A stretch of 39,401 nt of DNA from the NCBI GenBank assembly GCA_023229135.1, contig JALNZT010000036.1, positions 1 through 39,401 of the forward strand. Direction: 5' to 3'. A program made the translations under genes and the position numbers. Shown here in pieces: positions 7,922-17,351 of the stretch. The DNA comes from Bacteroidales bacterium (GTDB taxonomy: Bacteria > Bacteroidota > Bacteroidia > Bacteroidales > F082). The notes beneath the pieces are model-generated. The model saw nothing but the letters and a program-made list of their open reading frames with translations, ran no database searches and was not told the DNA's origin. Within the stretch, counting starts at the first letter, position 1, and each line of letters starts with the position of its first letter.

Positions 7922-8605
7922 TTAAAAATGTTTTAAGGCTTCTCTTTTGCTCAAAGGCTGCAAATCAGTGTTTTCAACAAAATATTTTACAGCGTGCGGT
8001 GCAGTGCGTGCATACTGCCGAAGTACCCAGCCAATCGCTTTGCGGATAAAAAACTCCTTTTCGCCTGCAAGCTGGCTGCAAAGCTCAAATAGCAGCGCTT
8101 CATCGGTATGATCTTTGTATTTCAGCTGAAAAATCAGGCAGCTGCGTTGCAACCAGAAATTCCCGGAAAGCATCCATTTTCTAACCATTTCATCTCTGAT
8201 TTCGGGGAAACGCAGAAAAAGTGTTCCCACCAAATTTGGTGCGATAAAGTCGATGCTGTCCCACCAGGATTTCTCAACTATCAGTTGTTCAAACAGTTCG
8301 ATAGCCGTCTCTGGAAGCTCTTTGATTTGTTTTTGAAGCACAAACATGGCTGCATACTGCATTTCGCGTTGCGGAAGCTGCCAGGCGTTGTGAATTATTT
8401 CAACAACATTATCACATTTTGGTAGGCCGTTTTCCTTTATAAAAGGGGTCAGCAGTTGTTGCCTTAGCGGCGATGGTAGGCCATAAAATGCAAATTGGTT
8501 GCGCATATATTGCTCCATAGCCACCGCTTTTGCGGGATCAGCAGCAGCTTCAAAACTTTCGATGAGCGGCCGCCAATAAGGATATGCCTTTTTTGCCGAA
8601 CTCAT
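7922..8605 (-). CDS. DNA alkylation repair protein, AlkD-like HEAT-repeat glycosylase
   Basis: A 227-residue all-helical protein of the AlkD family, which excises N3- and N7-alkylated bases. Signature stretches are RNQFAFYGLPSPLR (35-48), REMQYAA (80-86), SWWDSIDFIA (113-122), NFWLQRS (149-155) and FIRKAIGWVLRQYA (186-199), ending LSKREAL. Trp115, Asp119, Arg154 and Trp193 are at or near the positions of the catalytic and DNA-binding cleft residues. It overlaps the stop of the upstream M1 peptidase by 4 bp (ATGA), so translation is coupled. Confidence 0.92.
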   Translation of the reverse strand: MSSAKKAYPYWRPLIESFEAAADPAKAVAMEQYMRNQFAFYGLPSPLRQQLLTPFIKENGLPKCDNVVEIIHNAWQLPQREMQYAAMFVLQKQIKELPETAIELFEQLIVEKSWWDSIDFIAPNLVGTLFLRFPEIRDEMVRKWMLSGNFWLQRSCLIFQLKYKDHTDEALLFELCSQLAGEKEFFIRKAIGWVLRQYARTAPHAVKYFVENTDLQPLSKREALKHF

Positions 8606-10947
8606 AATAGGACGATTTTTGTGCGGGCGATACTTTTGCCTTTTAAATCTTGTTGTTCAACTAGATAAATACCTTTTTTCCAGTGGCTTACATCTATTTT
8701 CAAGCTGGATTGATCTGTAAAGCTTAACTGATAGCTTTGCCGGCCATCTTGTTCTGTGAAGTTAATTTTTCCGCTGAAAGGCTCCTTCCAGCTCAGTGTG
8801 ATTTGTTCGTTGGCCGGATTTGGAAAAGCCCTGATTTCGTTAGACGGCAAGCTGTAATTCATCCTGCTGAGGCCAACAATTTCAGTATCAAATACGGCCA
8901 GGGTATATTGCCCCGGTAGCAGGTTTTCCACATAAATATAGCCGATATTCCACAGGCCTTCGCGGTATTGCGGAACGCTATGCCAATCATCGGCTGTGTT
9001 GGCACGATAAAGCAGAACTACCGAATCTTTTGGATTCACAAGCAGGCTGCCATCCAGCGATTGGCCATCGCTGTAAAAAAACCGCCCGTGCATATTGGCT
9101 TGCGTTTGCGGTAGGTAATTCACTTCCCAATAGCGATAAGGCGATAGCCGCAGTCCATTAACCCCAGTTTTCAGGCTGTCGGGCCTTACCCAGTGGTGGG
9201 TAATTCTGAAGTAGGCCGTGTCTGTCAGTTGATCTACATACAGCCGGAATCCCGCTTTGGAGAAGGAAAACTCACCGGTTTGGCGCAACACCATCGCTTC
9301 ATCAGAAGTGGCATCGGCAGTGCGGTCAAAAGGATCGGCGAGGATTAAAATTGGTTCAAAAGGCAGTGTTTTCAAGCTATAGCCGTGTGTGCCATCAAAC
9401 TGAACAGTGTCAGTAAGGACTTCGCCATTGGCCTGCATAAAGCCGACTTCAAACTGGTGATTGCTACCCACATAATCAACGCCTTTGTGTTTGCTTCGCA
9501 GAAAAAGTTGCACCTCAAAGGCTGCTCCCGATGGATTTACCACCACCGAATCTATGCTATAATGAGGCGTTCCAGGCGTGAAAACCCAGCTATCGAAAAA
9601 GCCGTTCATGTCTCGTCCGGTGTAGGCCGATAAAAAATCACGCATATCCTCGGAGCTGGCGGGTGCAAATTTATATTCTTGCACATATGCTTTGACGGCA
9701 TCAAAAAATACCTCTCCGCCCAAGTAGTTCATCAGTGTGTGAACGACTGTTGCGCCTTTGTCGTAAACCGTTGTGCCATAGGTGTATTCGGTGGGTACAT
9801 CGTCCAGCGAAAGATAGCTCCCATCAGTAATATGGGCGTTTTTGAGGATGTCGTAATGGTTTTGGTTCATCTCCTGACGATAGACCTCCCGACTGTAGAT
9901 GTCGTGCTTAAAAAAGTACTGACAAAAAGTTGCCCAGCCTTCGTTGAGCCACATATCTCCTGCATCGGCGCAGGTTACAGTATTGCCGAACCACATATGC
10001 GACAATTCGTGCGTAAAAAGGTATTCATAGCTCAGGTTGCCATTGATGGCGAAATGCGGATAAGCGATATTCGTTACGTGCTCCATTGCGCCGATGGCCG
10101 TTCCGGCATAGCCGATACGCTCGAAAGGGTAGGAGCCAAAGCGGTTTTCAAAGAAATCCATGATGGCGTGCAGCTTGCTGAATGAGGTCGCTACTTTTGC
10201 AGTATCCGCAGGACGTGTATATATTGTAATCGGAATTTCAGCCTGTATGCCTTGATAGGTATCGCTGTAAAGTACATAATCACCGGCAGCTATTGACGCT
10301 AAATAAGTTGGAATAGGCTGGTTGAGCTGCCAGTGCCAGGTTTGCTGGTTGTTTCCGGCATCTGAAACACCAGCCAGCAAGCCGCCACCGATGCCCGTGA
10401 GGTTATTCGGCAGGGTGATAAAAACCTCATAAGTGGCCCTGTCCTTGAAGTCGTCAACACACGGAAACCAGGCCTTTCCCAGGTTATGCGGGTCGCTCTC
10501 GAAACCTACGCCAAGGTTAAATGCATAGCCGCCGCTGAAGTGAAATCCACCCCAGCTTTCGTGGAAAGGACTTCCACCATAAGTGATAACAAAGGTGGCT
10601 GTGTCAGTTTCTAAAAGACTCTCGCTGAGGTTGATATGCAGCAGATCACCACTTTGCGAAAAGTCAGTCACGACCACATCATTACTGCTTACATTGCTAA
10701 CCTGCAAGGCTTTAAGTTCGAGTGAAATGGTGTTTACCGTCATTTTAGGCCGCAGCCTGATGTGTGTTTCTGCCTGAATCGTTTGCTGTTCAAAATCAAT
10801 ATTTTGTATATGAATCGCGTAGTGAATCGCGTCGATGGTATCCGCCACCGGCGATTTGCTGAAAGAGGCGTGGTGGCTGCATTGATGCTGAGTGGCAGCG
10901 GGCTTGTATATGAGCAAGGCCAGCAAGGCCAGCGTAAGAAATTTCAT
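8602..10947 (-). CDS. Secreted M1-family metallo-aminopeptidase with T9SS sorting domain
   Basis: A 781-residue protein with a signal peptide (about 1-19). The M1 N-terminal beta domain is followed by the catalytic domain with zinc motif HELSH (313-317), then 18 residues and Glu336 in the NEGWA motif. The substrate-anchoring GxMEN loop reads GAMEH (286-290), with His in place of Asn. The C-terminal 80 residues resemble a type A T9SS sorting domain: FPNPANEQITL, a central beta sandwich, GIYLVEQQD and a final basic-hydrophobic strand. It is therefore expected to be exported through the type IX system and act on peptides outside the cell. First gene of a three-gene operon. Confidence 0.93.
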   Translation of the reverse strand: MKFLTLALLALLIYKPAATQHQCSHHASFSKSPVADTIDAIHYAIHIQNIDFEQQTIQAETHIRLRPKMTVNTISLELKALQVSNVSSNDVVVTDFSQSGDLLHINLSESLLETDTATFVITYGGSPFHESWGGFHFSGGYAFNLGVGFESDPHNLGKAWFPCVDDFKDRATYEVFITLPNNLTGIGGGLLAGVSDAGNNQQTWHWQLNQPIPTYLASIAAGDYVLYSDTYQGIQAEIPITIYTRPADTAKVATSFSKLHAIMDFFENRFGSYPFERIGYAGTAIGAMEHVTNIAYPHFAINGNLSYEYLFTHELSHMWFGNTVTCADAGDMWLNEGWATFCQYFFKHDIYSREVYRQEMNQNHYDILKNAHITDGSYLSLDDVPTEYTYGTTVYDKGATVVHTLMNYLGGEVFFDAVKAYVQEYKFAPASSEDMRDFLSAYTGRDMNGFFDSWVFTPGTPHYSIDSVVVNPSGAAFEVQLFLRSKHKGVDYVGSNHQFEVGFMQANGEVLTDTVQFDGTHGYSLKTLPFEPILILADPFDRTADATSDEAMVLRQTGEFSFSKAGFRLYVDQLTDTAYFRITHHWVRPDSLKTGVNGLRLSPYRYWEVNYLPQTQANMHGRFFYSDGQSLDGSLLVNPKDSVVLLYRANTADDWHSVPQYREGLWNIGYIYVENLLPGQYTLAVFDTEIVGLSRMNYSLPSNEIRAFPNPANEQITLSWKEPFSGKINFTEQDGRQSYQLSFTDQSSLKIDVSHWKKGIYLVEQQDLKGKSIARTKIVLL

Positions 10948-10965
10948 AGCTTTGGTTTTATCGTG

Positions 10966-10997
10966 TAAAAGTATAGCAGATGAGCCAGCTGTGCAAA
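10966..10997 (-). promoter_or_regulatory. Promoter of the M1 peptidase operon
   Basis: Minus strand: TTTG at 10997-10994, 20 bp spacer, TACTTTTA at 10973-10966 (7 of 8 to TAnnTTTG), 19 bp before the ATG. Confidence 0.55.
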
Positions 10998-11316
10998 TTT
11001 TGGTGGAAAAGGAAGCAGAAAGTGCGTTTTTTTGGCGGAGGTTTCGGCTTGGCGCGCTAATGCTATTAGGGTGGGTTGAATATTGTTAATCAAGTTGTAA
11101 ATTAGCTTTTGATCTTCTGCTTAGATTTTAAGATCTTCTCAAAAAATATCATTAATCACTACGTAAATAACAGTATATATGTAACTTAGGCCACAGCTCA
11201 TAAATCTGCACCAAGCTGCTGATAAAAACTTGATGTAACTTCAAGTGGTTGAACACTAATTGTTGAATCTATTAAATCAGTAAAGATATCTTTATAATAA
11301 ACTACAAGTCAGCTAA
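10998..11316. other. Intergenic region between divergent operons, no gene seen
   Basis: About 320 bp between the M1 peptidase promoter and the mscS promoter. It contains only a few short AT-rich inverted repeats (for example around GATCTTCT and AAGATCTTCT at about 11112-11137) and no supported ORF or RNA. Confidence 0.5.
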
Positions 11317-11348
11317 TTGAAATGCTTTAAAGATATTTTGTACTTTTG
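11317..11348 (+). promoter_or_regulatory. Promoter of mscS-like gene
   Basis: TTG at 11317-11319, 21 bp spacer, TACTTTTG at 11341-11348 (perfect TAnnTTTG), 34 bp before the ATG at 11383. Confidence 0.75.
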
Positions 11349-11382
11349 CAGCTTTTAAATTATAAACCAAATTGTAAAAATC

Positions 11383-12225
11383 ATGAATGAAAATTTAAGT
11401 AATATCAATATTGATTTGTCGCAGCTCAGTTCAATACTGATGGACTTTGTTGTTTCTTATGGTATCAAACTCGTGGGTTCAATTCTGTTCCTGATAATCG
11501 GTTTGTGGGTAGTAGCGCGCATCAATAAAATGCTTGATAAGCTGATGCAACGCCGTCATGTGGAGGCTTCGCTGCGTGGATTTTTGAGTAGCCTCCTGAG
11601 TGCTATACTTAAAGTTGTGGTAGTCATCACGGTTTTTGGTATTGCAGGCGTACAAATGGCTTCATTTATTGCCATTTTAGGTGCTGCTTCAGTTGCTATT
11701 GCTTTGTCGCTGCAGGGTAGCCTCTCAAACTTTGCCGGCGGAATCATTATTCTGCTGTTTAAGCCCTTTCGCGTAGGTGATTTTATTGATGGCCAAGGCA
11801 AGATGGGTACAGTTGAAGATATTCAAATTTTCCACACTACACTAAAAACGACTGATAACAAAGTAATTATCGTTCCTAATGGCGGACTGGCGAACAGCTC
11901 AATCACTAATTTTTCTAAGAAAGAAACACGCCGTGTGGAATGGACTTTTGGAATTGGCTATGGAGATAGCTATGAAAAAGCACGCGACATCCTGCGTAGA
12001 CTGATTGATGCTGACCAACGCATACATCAAGACCCGGAGCCTTTTATTCGGCTGACAAGCCTGGGCGACAGCTCTGTAAATATCGTGGTGCGTGTTTGGC
12101 TGAATGCCGGCGACTACTGGGAGGTGTTTTTCGAGATGAATGAAAAGGTGTATAAGACCTTCTCAGAACAAGGCATCAATATTCCTTTCCCGCAAATGGA
12201 TGTGCATCTGCATAATAAGGAATAG
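11383..12225 (+). CDS. mscS: Small-conductance mechanosensitive channel, MscS family
   Basis: A 280-residue inner-membrane protein. TM1 is at about 21-43 and TM2 at about 66-88. The pore-lining TM3 is rich in Ala/Gly/Ser (AASVAIALSLQGSLSNFAGG), continuing into GDFIDGQGKMGTVEDIQIFHT, the beta domain of MscS. A mixed alpha/beta C-terminal domain follows (about 175-278), ending in the PFPQMDVHL segment typical of the family. The heptameric channel releases osmolytes on hypo-osmotic shock. Monocistronic, with its own strong promoter and a downstream hairpin. Confidence 0.95.
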   Translation: MNENLSNINIDLSQLSSILMDFVVSYGIKLVGSILFLIIGLWVVARINKMLDKLMQRRHVEASLRGFLSSLLSAILKVVVVITVFGIAGVQMASFIAILGAASVAIALSLQGSLSNFAGGIIILLFKPFRVGDFIDGQGKMGTVEDIQIFHTTLKTTDNKVIIVPNGGLANSSITNFSKKETRRVEWTFGIGYGDSYEKARDILRRLIDADQRIHQDPEPFIRLTSLGDSSVNIVVRVWLNAGDYWEVFFEMNEKVYKTFSEQGINIPFPQMDVHLHNKE

Positions 12226-12249
12226 TTTTTTTTAACGACTTTAGGAGAT

Positions 12250-12290
12250 CAACCCTGACGGCATTTAGGATGCTGTTGGGGTTGTTTAGT
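12250..12290 (+). terminator. Terminator hairpin after mscS-like gene
   Basis: CAACCC (12250-12255) pairs with GGGGTTG (12278-12284), with inner pairing CGGCAT/ATGCTG, followed by TTTAGTTT. Plausible rho-independent terminator. Confidence 0.6.
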
Positions 12291-12436
12291 TTACGAGTTG
12301 AAGAATACCACAAAGTATCTAAGCCTCAAAGCATCATCAAGCATTGATTACTAACATTAAACGCTTTGTGCCATCTTTATGATTTGGTGTCTTCATGGAA
12401 GAACAATACTTTTCAGTGTGGTCTCAATCCTCAAAC

Positions 12437-12480
12437 CCGCCTTCCTGCGGTCCTGTCTGACAGCCAGGCAGCAGGCAGGT
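12437..12480. repeat. Dispersed CCTGCC palindrome, copy 1 (expanded)
   Basis: A variant of the palindrome seen at 17352-17380, 20318-20344 and 30780-30808 (arms CCTGCC...GGCAGG). Here it has extra CCTGTCTGACAGCC material in the loop. It is flanked by ACTCAAATCTTCAAATC-type short repeats, as at the other sites. Confidence 0.6.
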
Positions 12481-12511
12481 ACTCAAATCTTCAAATCCTC
12501 ACCTAATCTCC

Positions 12512-13216
12512 CTATCGCAATCCCTTCACCCTCGGAACACCGGCTACGAAATCTTTCAGATAAAAAGGCTCGAAATAGGCGACATCTTCAAAGGATTGTG
12601 TGGTATAGGCTGAAAAGGCGGCTTTCACAAAAAAGGCTGCCGAAGGGTGAATATCGTCAGTAAAGCGGGCATGGGGATGTGTGCCCAGTGGTTCACGGCA
12701 TTTTGCAGCACCATCACCGAAGAAATGTATGCGCTTGTCTTTTAGGAACTCCTGAAAAGAGTGTTCGTCAACGACCACGGCTTCGGTGGGCATAATAGTG
12801 TTTAATTCGGTGTCAAAAAGCGCGGCATACACTTCCATGCGGCGCGCATCAATCATCGGACAAAGGAGGTCGTTTTGCTGTATCTCAGTACCTGGCTTTT
12901 GTTTGAAACCGGCTGCCATGGCGTATAGGGTCTCGATGGCGATCAGGGGCAGGTCGTGCGCATAGCAAACGCCTTTGGCTGTGCTCACGCCAATGCGCAA
13001 GCCGGTGTAGGAACCCGGGCCTTTGCTTACAGCAACAGCATCCAGGGTCGTAAAGGGAATATTGGCCTCGTCCAGCACTTCTGCAATAAACACGGTGATA
13101 AGCTCGGCATGCGAACGCTGATCCAGCGATTCGCGCAAGGCGATAAGTTTTCCATCTCGCGCCAGTCCTACCGAGCAGGCTGTTGTCGCGGTTTCTATCA
13201 GCAGAATAGTCGTCAC
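12512..13216 (-). CDS. tsaB: tRNA threonylcarbamoyladenosine biosynthesis protein TsaB
   Basis: An ASKHA-fold protein partnering TsaD and TsaE in t6A37 modification of ANN-decoding tRNAs. The N-terminus ILLIETATTACSVG and the SKGPGSYTGLRIG motif are diagnostic. The frame is open back to a TTG at 13243, inside the upstream gene. I choose the GTG at 13216 because it gives the canonical N-terminus (MTTILLIETA) and a 7-bp spacing from the upstream stop; this makes 234 residues. Last gene of a minus-strand group after the membrane-fusion protein. Confidence 0.9.
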   Translation of the reverse strand: MTTILLIETATTACSVGLARDGKLIALRESLDQRSHAELITVFIAEVLDEANIPFTTLDAVAVSKGPGSYTGLRIGVSTAKGVCYAHDLPLIAIETLYAMAAGFKQKPGTEIQQNDLLCPMIDARRMEVYAALFDTELNTIMPTEAVVVDEHSFQEFLKDKRIHFFGDGAAKCREPLGTHPHARFTDDIHPSAAFFVKAAFSAYTTQSFEDVAYFEPFYLKDFVAGVPRVKGLR

Positions 13217-13223
13217 GGATAGT

Positions 13224-14576
13224 TTATTTTTTCGTTTGCTCAAAAAGCTTTTCTTCGTCCACCTTTTCTATGGTGTCATCGTTTTTCAGAGATTTGGATA
13301 CTGCCCGATAAGGCCCTGTAACTACTTCGTCGCCTTCTGACAGACCACTTAAAATCTGAATATAGGTGTTGTCCTGAATGCCTGTCTCCACCTTGTGCAG
13401 CCTGGCTTTGTTGCCTTCCACGACGAACACATATTCGATGTAAACCTCTTTTTCAGCAGCACCTTTTGTATCCTTTTTTGCCTTCGCAGAAGTGCGCATC
13501 GAGCTTGTATCTTCACGTGTAGTAACTGCCTGGATAGGAATACTAAGCGCATTATTCACGCTTTTGGTCTGGATATCGACGGTGGCCGACATACCGGGGC
13601 GAAAGGGTGAGCTGATCTTGTTTTCATCGTTGATAAGGTCGGCGTAGGAGGCTTTGAGCATCATCACTTTCACTTCAAAATTGGTGACCTGATCGGCGCT
13701 TACCCCAATATTATTGGCCGAAGTAGCGATTTCTGTTACATAGCCTTTAAACTTACGGTTGAGGTAGGCATCCACTTCGATGAGGCAGGTGTCGTTGAGT
13801 TTTACGCGCGGGATATCGTTCTCGCTCACCTCCACCTTCACCTCCATGGCGTTGAGGTTGGCAATCGACATGATCTCTGTTCCGGCCGAGAACTGGGAAG
13901 CTCCTGTTACGCGTTCGCCCACTTCAATATTGAGGCGTGAAACAGTGCCGTCGTTTGGGGCAAAGATAGCGGTGCGGTTCAGGTTTTCGCGCGACTCACG
14001 CAGGGCAGCTTCGGCATTTTTAACCTGATATTCAGTGCCTTTCAGACTTTCGCGGGCAGCGGTAAGCTCTGCTTCATTCACCTTGAAAGTGGCCTGAATG
14101 GCTTCCCAGTCGCTATCAGAGATCACCTGCTGTTCCCACAATTTTTTATTGCGCTCATAATCTACTTTGGCTTTTACAAACTGCGCATCAGCCTGTGCCA
14201 CACGGGCCTTGGTATTGGCCATATTGGCCTTTGCCGAATTGAGTGATGCTTCTACCTGCTCATAATTAGACACATAGAGCGTAGGGTCGATCTTGGCCAG
14301 CTTATCGCCTTTATAGACATAATTGCCTTCGCGCACAAAAAGCTCGACCACCTCGCCGGAAATATAGGGGCTGATCTTTACTTCGAGTGCAGGCTCAATC
14401 TTCCCGTTGGCGACAACCGTCTCAATAATGGTGCGTGTTGCAGCCTTTTCGGCAGTGACCTGTACCTCATACTTGCGGCTATTTTTTACCACAACCAGCA
14501 CCACAACCAGCACCACCACCAATAGCGCGGCACCGATATACCATTTTAGGTTATTCTTCTTTTTAGCTGTTTTCAT
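13224..14576 (-). CDS. Efflux periplasmic adaptor (membrane-fusion protein, HlyD/MacA type)
   Basis: A 450-residue adaptor. It has a single N-terminal membrane anchor (about 12-31), first lipoyl half around ISPYISGEVVELFVREG (68-84), an alpha-helical hairpin (about 105-200), second lipoyl half around IFAPNDGTVSRLNIEVG, then beta-barrel and membrane-proximal domains. It would link an inner-membrane ABC or RND pump to a TolC-like channel. The TolC-like gene is the next gene upstream on the same strand, but no pump permease is adjacent in the window. ATG at 14576. Confidence 0.92.
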   Translation of the reverse strand: MKTAKKKNNLKWYIGAALLVVVLVVVLVVVKNSRKYEVQVTAEKAATRTIIETVVANGKIEPALEVKISPYISGEVVELFVREGNYVYKGDKLAKIDPTLYVSNYEQVEASLNSAKANMANTKARVAQADAQFVKAKVDYERNKKLWEQQVISDSDWEAIQATFKVNEAELTAARESLKGTEYQVKNAEAALRESRENLNRTAIFAPNDGTVSRLNIEVGERVTGASQFSAGTEIMSIANLNAMEVKVEVSENDIPRVKLNDTCLIEVDAYLNRKFKGYVTEIATSANNIGVSADQVTNFEVKVMMLKASYADLINDENKISSPFRPGMSATVDIQTKSVNNALSIPIQAVTTREDTSSMRTSAKAKKDTKGAAEKEVYIEYVFVVEGNKARLHKVETGIQDNTYIQILSGLSEGDEVVTGPYRAVSKSLKNDDTIEKVDEEKLFEQTKK

Positions 14577-14737
14577 GCGTTTAATGTTTTTTAATTATTG
14601 CTTTGAAGCATTTCAATAAGCTTTCCCGCCTAAGCGGAAGAACGGTGTCTATTTGATCGGGATTTTTAATCATTTCGGCTAGGATGAAAATGCCCGGATA
14701 TATTTTATACAGAAGTGTTGAAGGAGCTTCTATACAT

Positions 14738-14764
14738 CAAAATTAGCGTTTTTTGACTAACCAA
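14738..14764 (-). promoter_or_regulatory. Possible internal promoter for adaptor and tsaB
   Basis: The complement reads TAATTTTG (14745-14738), a perfect TAnnTTTG, with a TTGG about 16 bp upstream. It lies in the 270-bp gap after the TolC gene. The spacing is at the short end, so the call is tentative. Confidence 0.35.
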
Positions 14765-14846
14765 GAAGTGCTTGCCACATAAAATGCCAAAAACCTCAGC
14801 ACTTTTGGTGATAAGGTTTTGAGAAAGGCAATGGGTTTCAATGATT

Positions 14847-16259
14847 CTACTCATCCTGAAATTCTTGCATATCGGCCAGGGTGAGTGTTTTTCCAAGATA
14901 AAACTCCAGGATTTTTAGTTTAAAGATGAAGTCGTATTTGGCCGACAGCAGATCCGATTCCGCTATGGCGAGCTGATTTTTTGCTGTGTTGTAATCCAGG
15001 GCGTTTACCATTCCGACATTAAATTTTTGCGCTGTATATTTAAAAGATTCGTTGAGGCTTTTCAATGATTTTTGGCGTGCCTGAAAAGATTTATACGCCG
15101 CGAAAGCATCGGAATAGGCCGTTTCAACATTTTTGCGAAGGGTATTCTTGGTAAGCTCCAGGTTATAGTTGGCGTTGAGCAGATTCACCTTGCTGCGACT
15201 GATGTATGAGCTGGCCTGGTAGCCGTTGAAAATAGGGATGCTCAACCGAAAAGAGAGCGTGGTATTTTTATTATCCTTGATTTGGTCGTTAAAAGGCTTT
15301 ACCTCATTATATAAGGGGTTGTTGAAATCGTTGCTGGCGCGAATTTGATCAGAATAATTTGTCCCAAAGCCGGCATTCATCGATAAGCTGGGGCTGCGGT
15401 TTCCTTTTGCCACTGCCAGGGCGCGTTCGGTGGCTTTGTAGTTAAGCTCGGCAGTTTTTATTTCAGGCATCACGCCCAGAGCGGTATTGTAGATATAGCT
15501 GACGGGCAACATCTCGGGAGCATCCTTTACCACAAGTTGGGGATTATCTATCTCGATTTTTGTCTCGGCTTCTATCTCAAGCAGTTGTAGCAAGTCGAGG
15601 AAGGCCAGGTTAAGCTGGTTTTCGGCCTGCACTACCGACACCTCTTCGTTGGCCAGCTGCGCCTGAATTTCGAGCAGGCTGCCACGGGCCAGTGTTCCGG
15701 CTTCTACGAGCTTTGAGGTGCGGCTCTCTTGCTGCTCGCTGATTTCGTGCTGGCGGCGGGCATTGTCGAGCAGCTCGCGGTTAAAGAGAATCTGCAGGTA
15801 ATTGCCAGCCACGTTGAGCGAGATATCGTTTTTGATTTTGTCTGACTGATATTTGGCGGCGAGGTATTCGCTACGGCGCTGCTTCAGGGTGTTAATCTTT
15901 TGAAAACCATTGAAGAGGGTAAGGCTGCTGTTGACGTCGAAATAGCTCTGCTGGGTTTGCTGATCTACATAATTATAGGTGGCCAGGTCGATAGAACGCC
16001 CCCATCCATAGGAATGCGAGGCCTGTCCGTTGAGGCTGGGAAGGAAGTTGAGCTTACTTTCGAGCTGGCTAATCTCGCTGATTTCCACATCGAGGTAGCT
16101 TTGCTTTATGCGGATATTGTGCTCCAGGGCGTGGTTGATGCAATCTTCCAATGTCCATACTTTTTGAGCCAGCAGTCCACCCGAAAGTAGCAGCATGGCA
16201 GCACTCAATACGAGCACAAATTTTAAGTAACTATCGGTTTTGTTGTGGGGAGTGTTCAT
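14847..16259 (-). CDS. TolC-family outer-membrane efflux protein
   Basis: A 470-residue protein with a signal peptide (hydrophobic run at about 14-30). The mature start WTLEDCINHALEHNIRIKQS is typical of TolC/OEP proteins. Two tandem OEP repeats follow, rich in long coiled-coil helices, with beta-barrel strands around SHSYGWGRSIDL and SMNAGFGTNYSD. It forms the outer-membrane exit duct of a tripartite exporter. It is upstream of the membrane-fusion gene on the same strand, separated by 270 bp, so they may be transcribed separately. Confidence 0.93.
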   Translation of the reverse strand: MNTPHNKTDSYLKFVLVLSAAMLLLSGGLLAQKVWTLEDCINHALEHNIRIKQSYLDVEISEISQLESKLNFLPSLNGQASHSYGWGRSIDLATYNYVDQQTQQSYFDVNSSLTLFNGFQKINTLKQRRSEYLAAKYQSDKIKNDISLNVAGNYLQILFNRELLDNARRQHEISEQQESRTSKLVEAGTLARGSLLEIQAQLANEEVSVVQAENQLNLAFLDLLQLLEIEAETKIEIDNPQLVVKDAPEMLPVSYIYNTALGVMPEIKTAELNYKATERALAVAKGNRSPSLSMNAGFGTNYSDQIRASNDFNNPLYNEVKPFNDQIKDNKNTTLSFRLSIPIFNGYQASSYISRSKVNLLNANYNLELTKNTLRKNVETAYSDAFAAYKSFQARQKSLKSLNESFKYTAQKFNVGMVNALDYNTAKNQLAIAESDLLSAKYDFIFKLKILEFYLGKTLTLADMQEFQDE

Positions 16260-16429
16260 CCTAAATAGAGTTATTTTTTAAAATTTGTTTTCTTATTAAC
16301 CAAAAACATGCCAACTTCCTAATTCGTTCATTTAAAGAGGTATATATTGCTAATGTTCGTTGTGGAATGTTTACAAAGTGTTCAATAGGTGACAGCGGTT
16401 GTTCGCTTTCGTACAGCTTATTTTCACCA

Positions 16430-16437
16430 CAAAGGTA
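16430..16437 (-). promoter_or_regulatory. -7 element upstream of TolC-family gene
   Basis: The complement reads TACCTTTG, a perfect TAnnTTTG, about 170 bp before the ATG at 16259. The leader would be long; no clear -33 element is visible. Confidence 0.45.
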
Positions 16438-16490
16438 CGGATAAGTTTTTCGGAATAAAAAGGACTGAATCTTATTTTGAAGTTACATAG

Positions 16491-17142
16491 TTTGTTATTT
16501 CAAGTATACGCCGTCTGAAGCCATGGGCCTACTCCGAAAAGTCAAAAACAAAGAAATGCCACTAAGACTCAACTTCGATTTTTCACACCCAACACAAGGC
16601 GTTGCCATTGGGCTAAACTGAGCTGCCCTTTCAGGACGAATATTTGCCTATATCACTGGGCTGCCGCGATTCCCTTCGCGTATGCGCAAATCCAGTGGTG
16701 ACCACCCACCCCCCACCAAACCCCGCCTCACCACCTGATCGGGAGTACAGGCTTGCCTACTGCTAGGTATAGGCCATGTGCGAGCGGCGGGCGTGTGCTC
16801 GTCAAGGACGATGGAAAACAGCAGAAAAACCAGTGATGTATCAATACCATTGTGTTGGTTAAGTCTTAGCAATTTTTTCACAGCCTGCCTGACAGCAGAC
16901 AGGGTCAAGAAAGAAAGTCTTTGCATCCCGTTCGTACGGGATGGAATGATTTTATTTTGAAGACAAGGGGAAAAAGGGCAAGACTTGAGCCGGCTAAAAT
17001 AGTGTTGATATGACACTTAACTTTTGCTAGCTTTTTATCAAGAAGAGGCGAAAAGAAACTTAAACCTAAATTACCGACAGCCTCCAGTAAGCCTATCACA
17101 CTGTTTATGGTGAGTCTGTCGAACCACTCCCACAAATCCCAC
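16491..17142. other. Noncoding, decayed repeat mosaic
   Basis: No supported gene. The segment about 16770-16812 recurs in inverted orientation at about 22840-22890 (shared GGCGGGCGTG core next to GATGGAAAACAGC-like sequence). A TTTTGCTAGCTTTTTATCAAG stretch near 17023-17043 recurs inverted at about 22622-22642. Open frames across this area have no family features and high-complexity repeat codons; I treat them as spurious. Confidence 0.55.
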
Positions 17143-17235
17143 TAACCCAAAACCCCGCTTCCATCCCTACCAATTCAACACCACCTCTAACCACCACAAA
17201 TAATCCTTTAAATCCCATAAATCCGTGGACAGGAA
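17143..17235. repeat. Degenerate partial unit preceding the large array
   Basis: Matches the last part of the array unit (CCAATTCA, CCACCTC, TTTAAATCC...ATCCGTGGAC) but with many changes and without the hairpin-bearing first part. Probably a decayed fifth copy. Confidence 0.5.
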
Positions 17236-17351
17236 AAATATCCGGTAGTGTTAGTTCAAATAAAGTATCATTACCCATATTCGCTGTCCTCAGCCCGATC
17301 ACTCTAATTTTCATCACGCAAATAAGCTACACTACGTTCTTCAATCTTTGA

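Noticed and set aside
12379..12663. Plus-strand open frame between mscS-like gene and tsaB
   Set aside because: It spans a dispersed palindrome and then the antisense of tsaB; no start context.
16648..17135. Two minus-strand open frames of 122 and 76 codons
   Set aside because: They lie in decayed repeat DNA that recurs inverted at 22.6-22.9 kb; composition is repeat-derived and no domain is visible.
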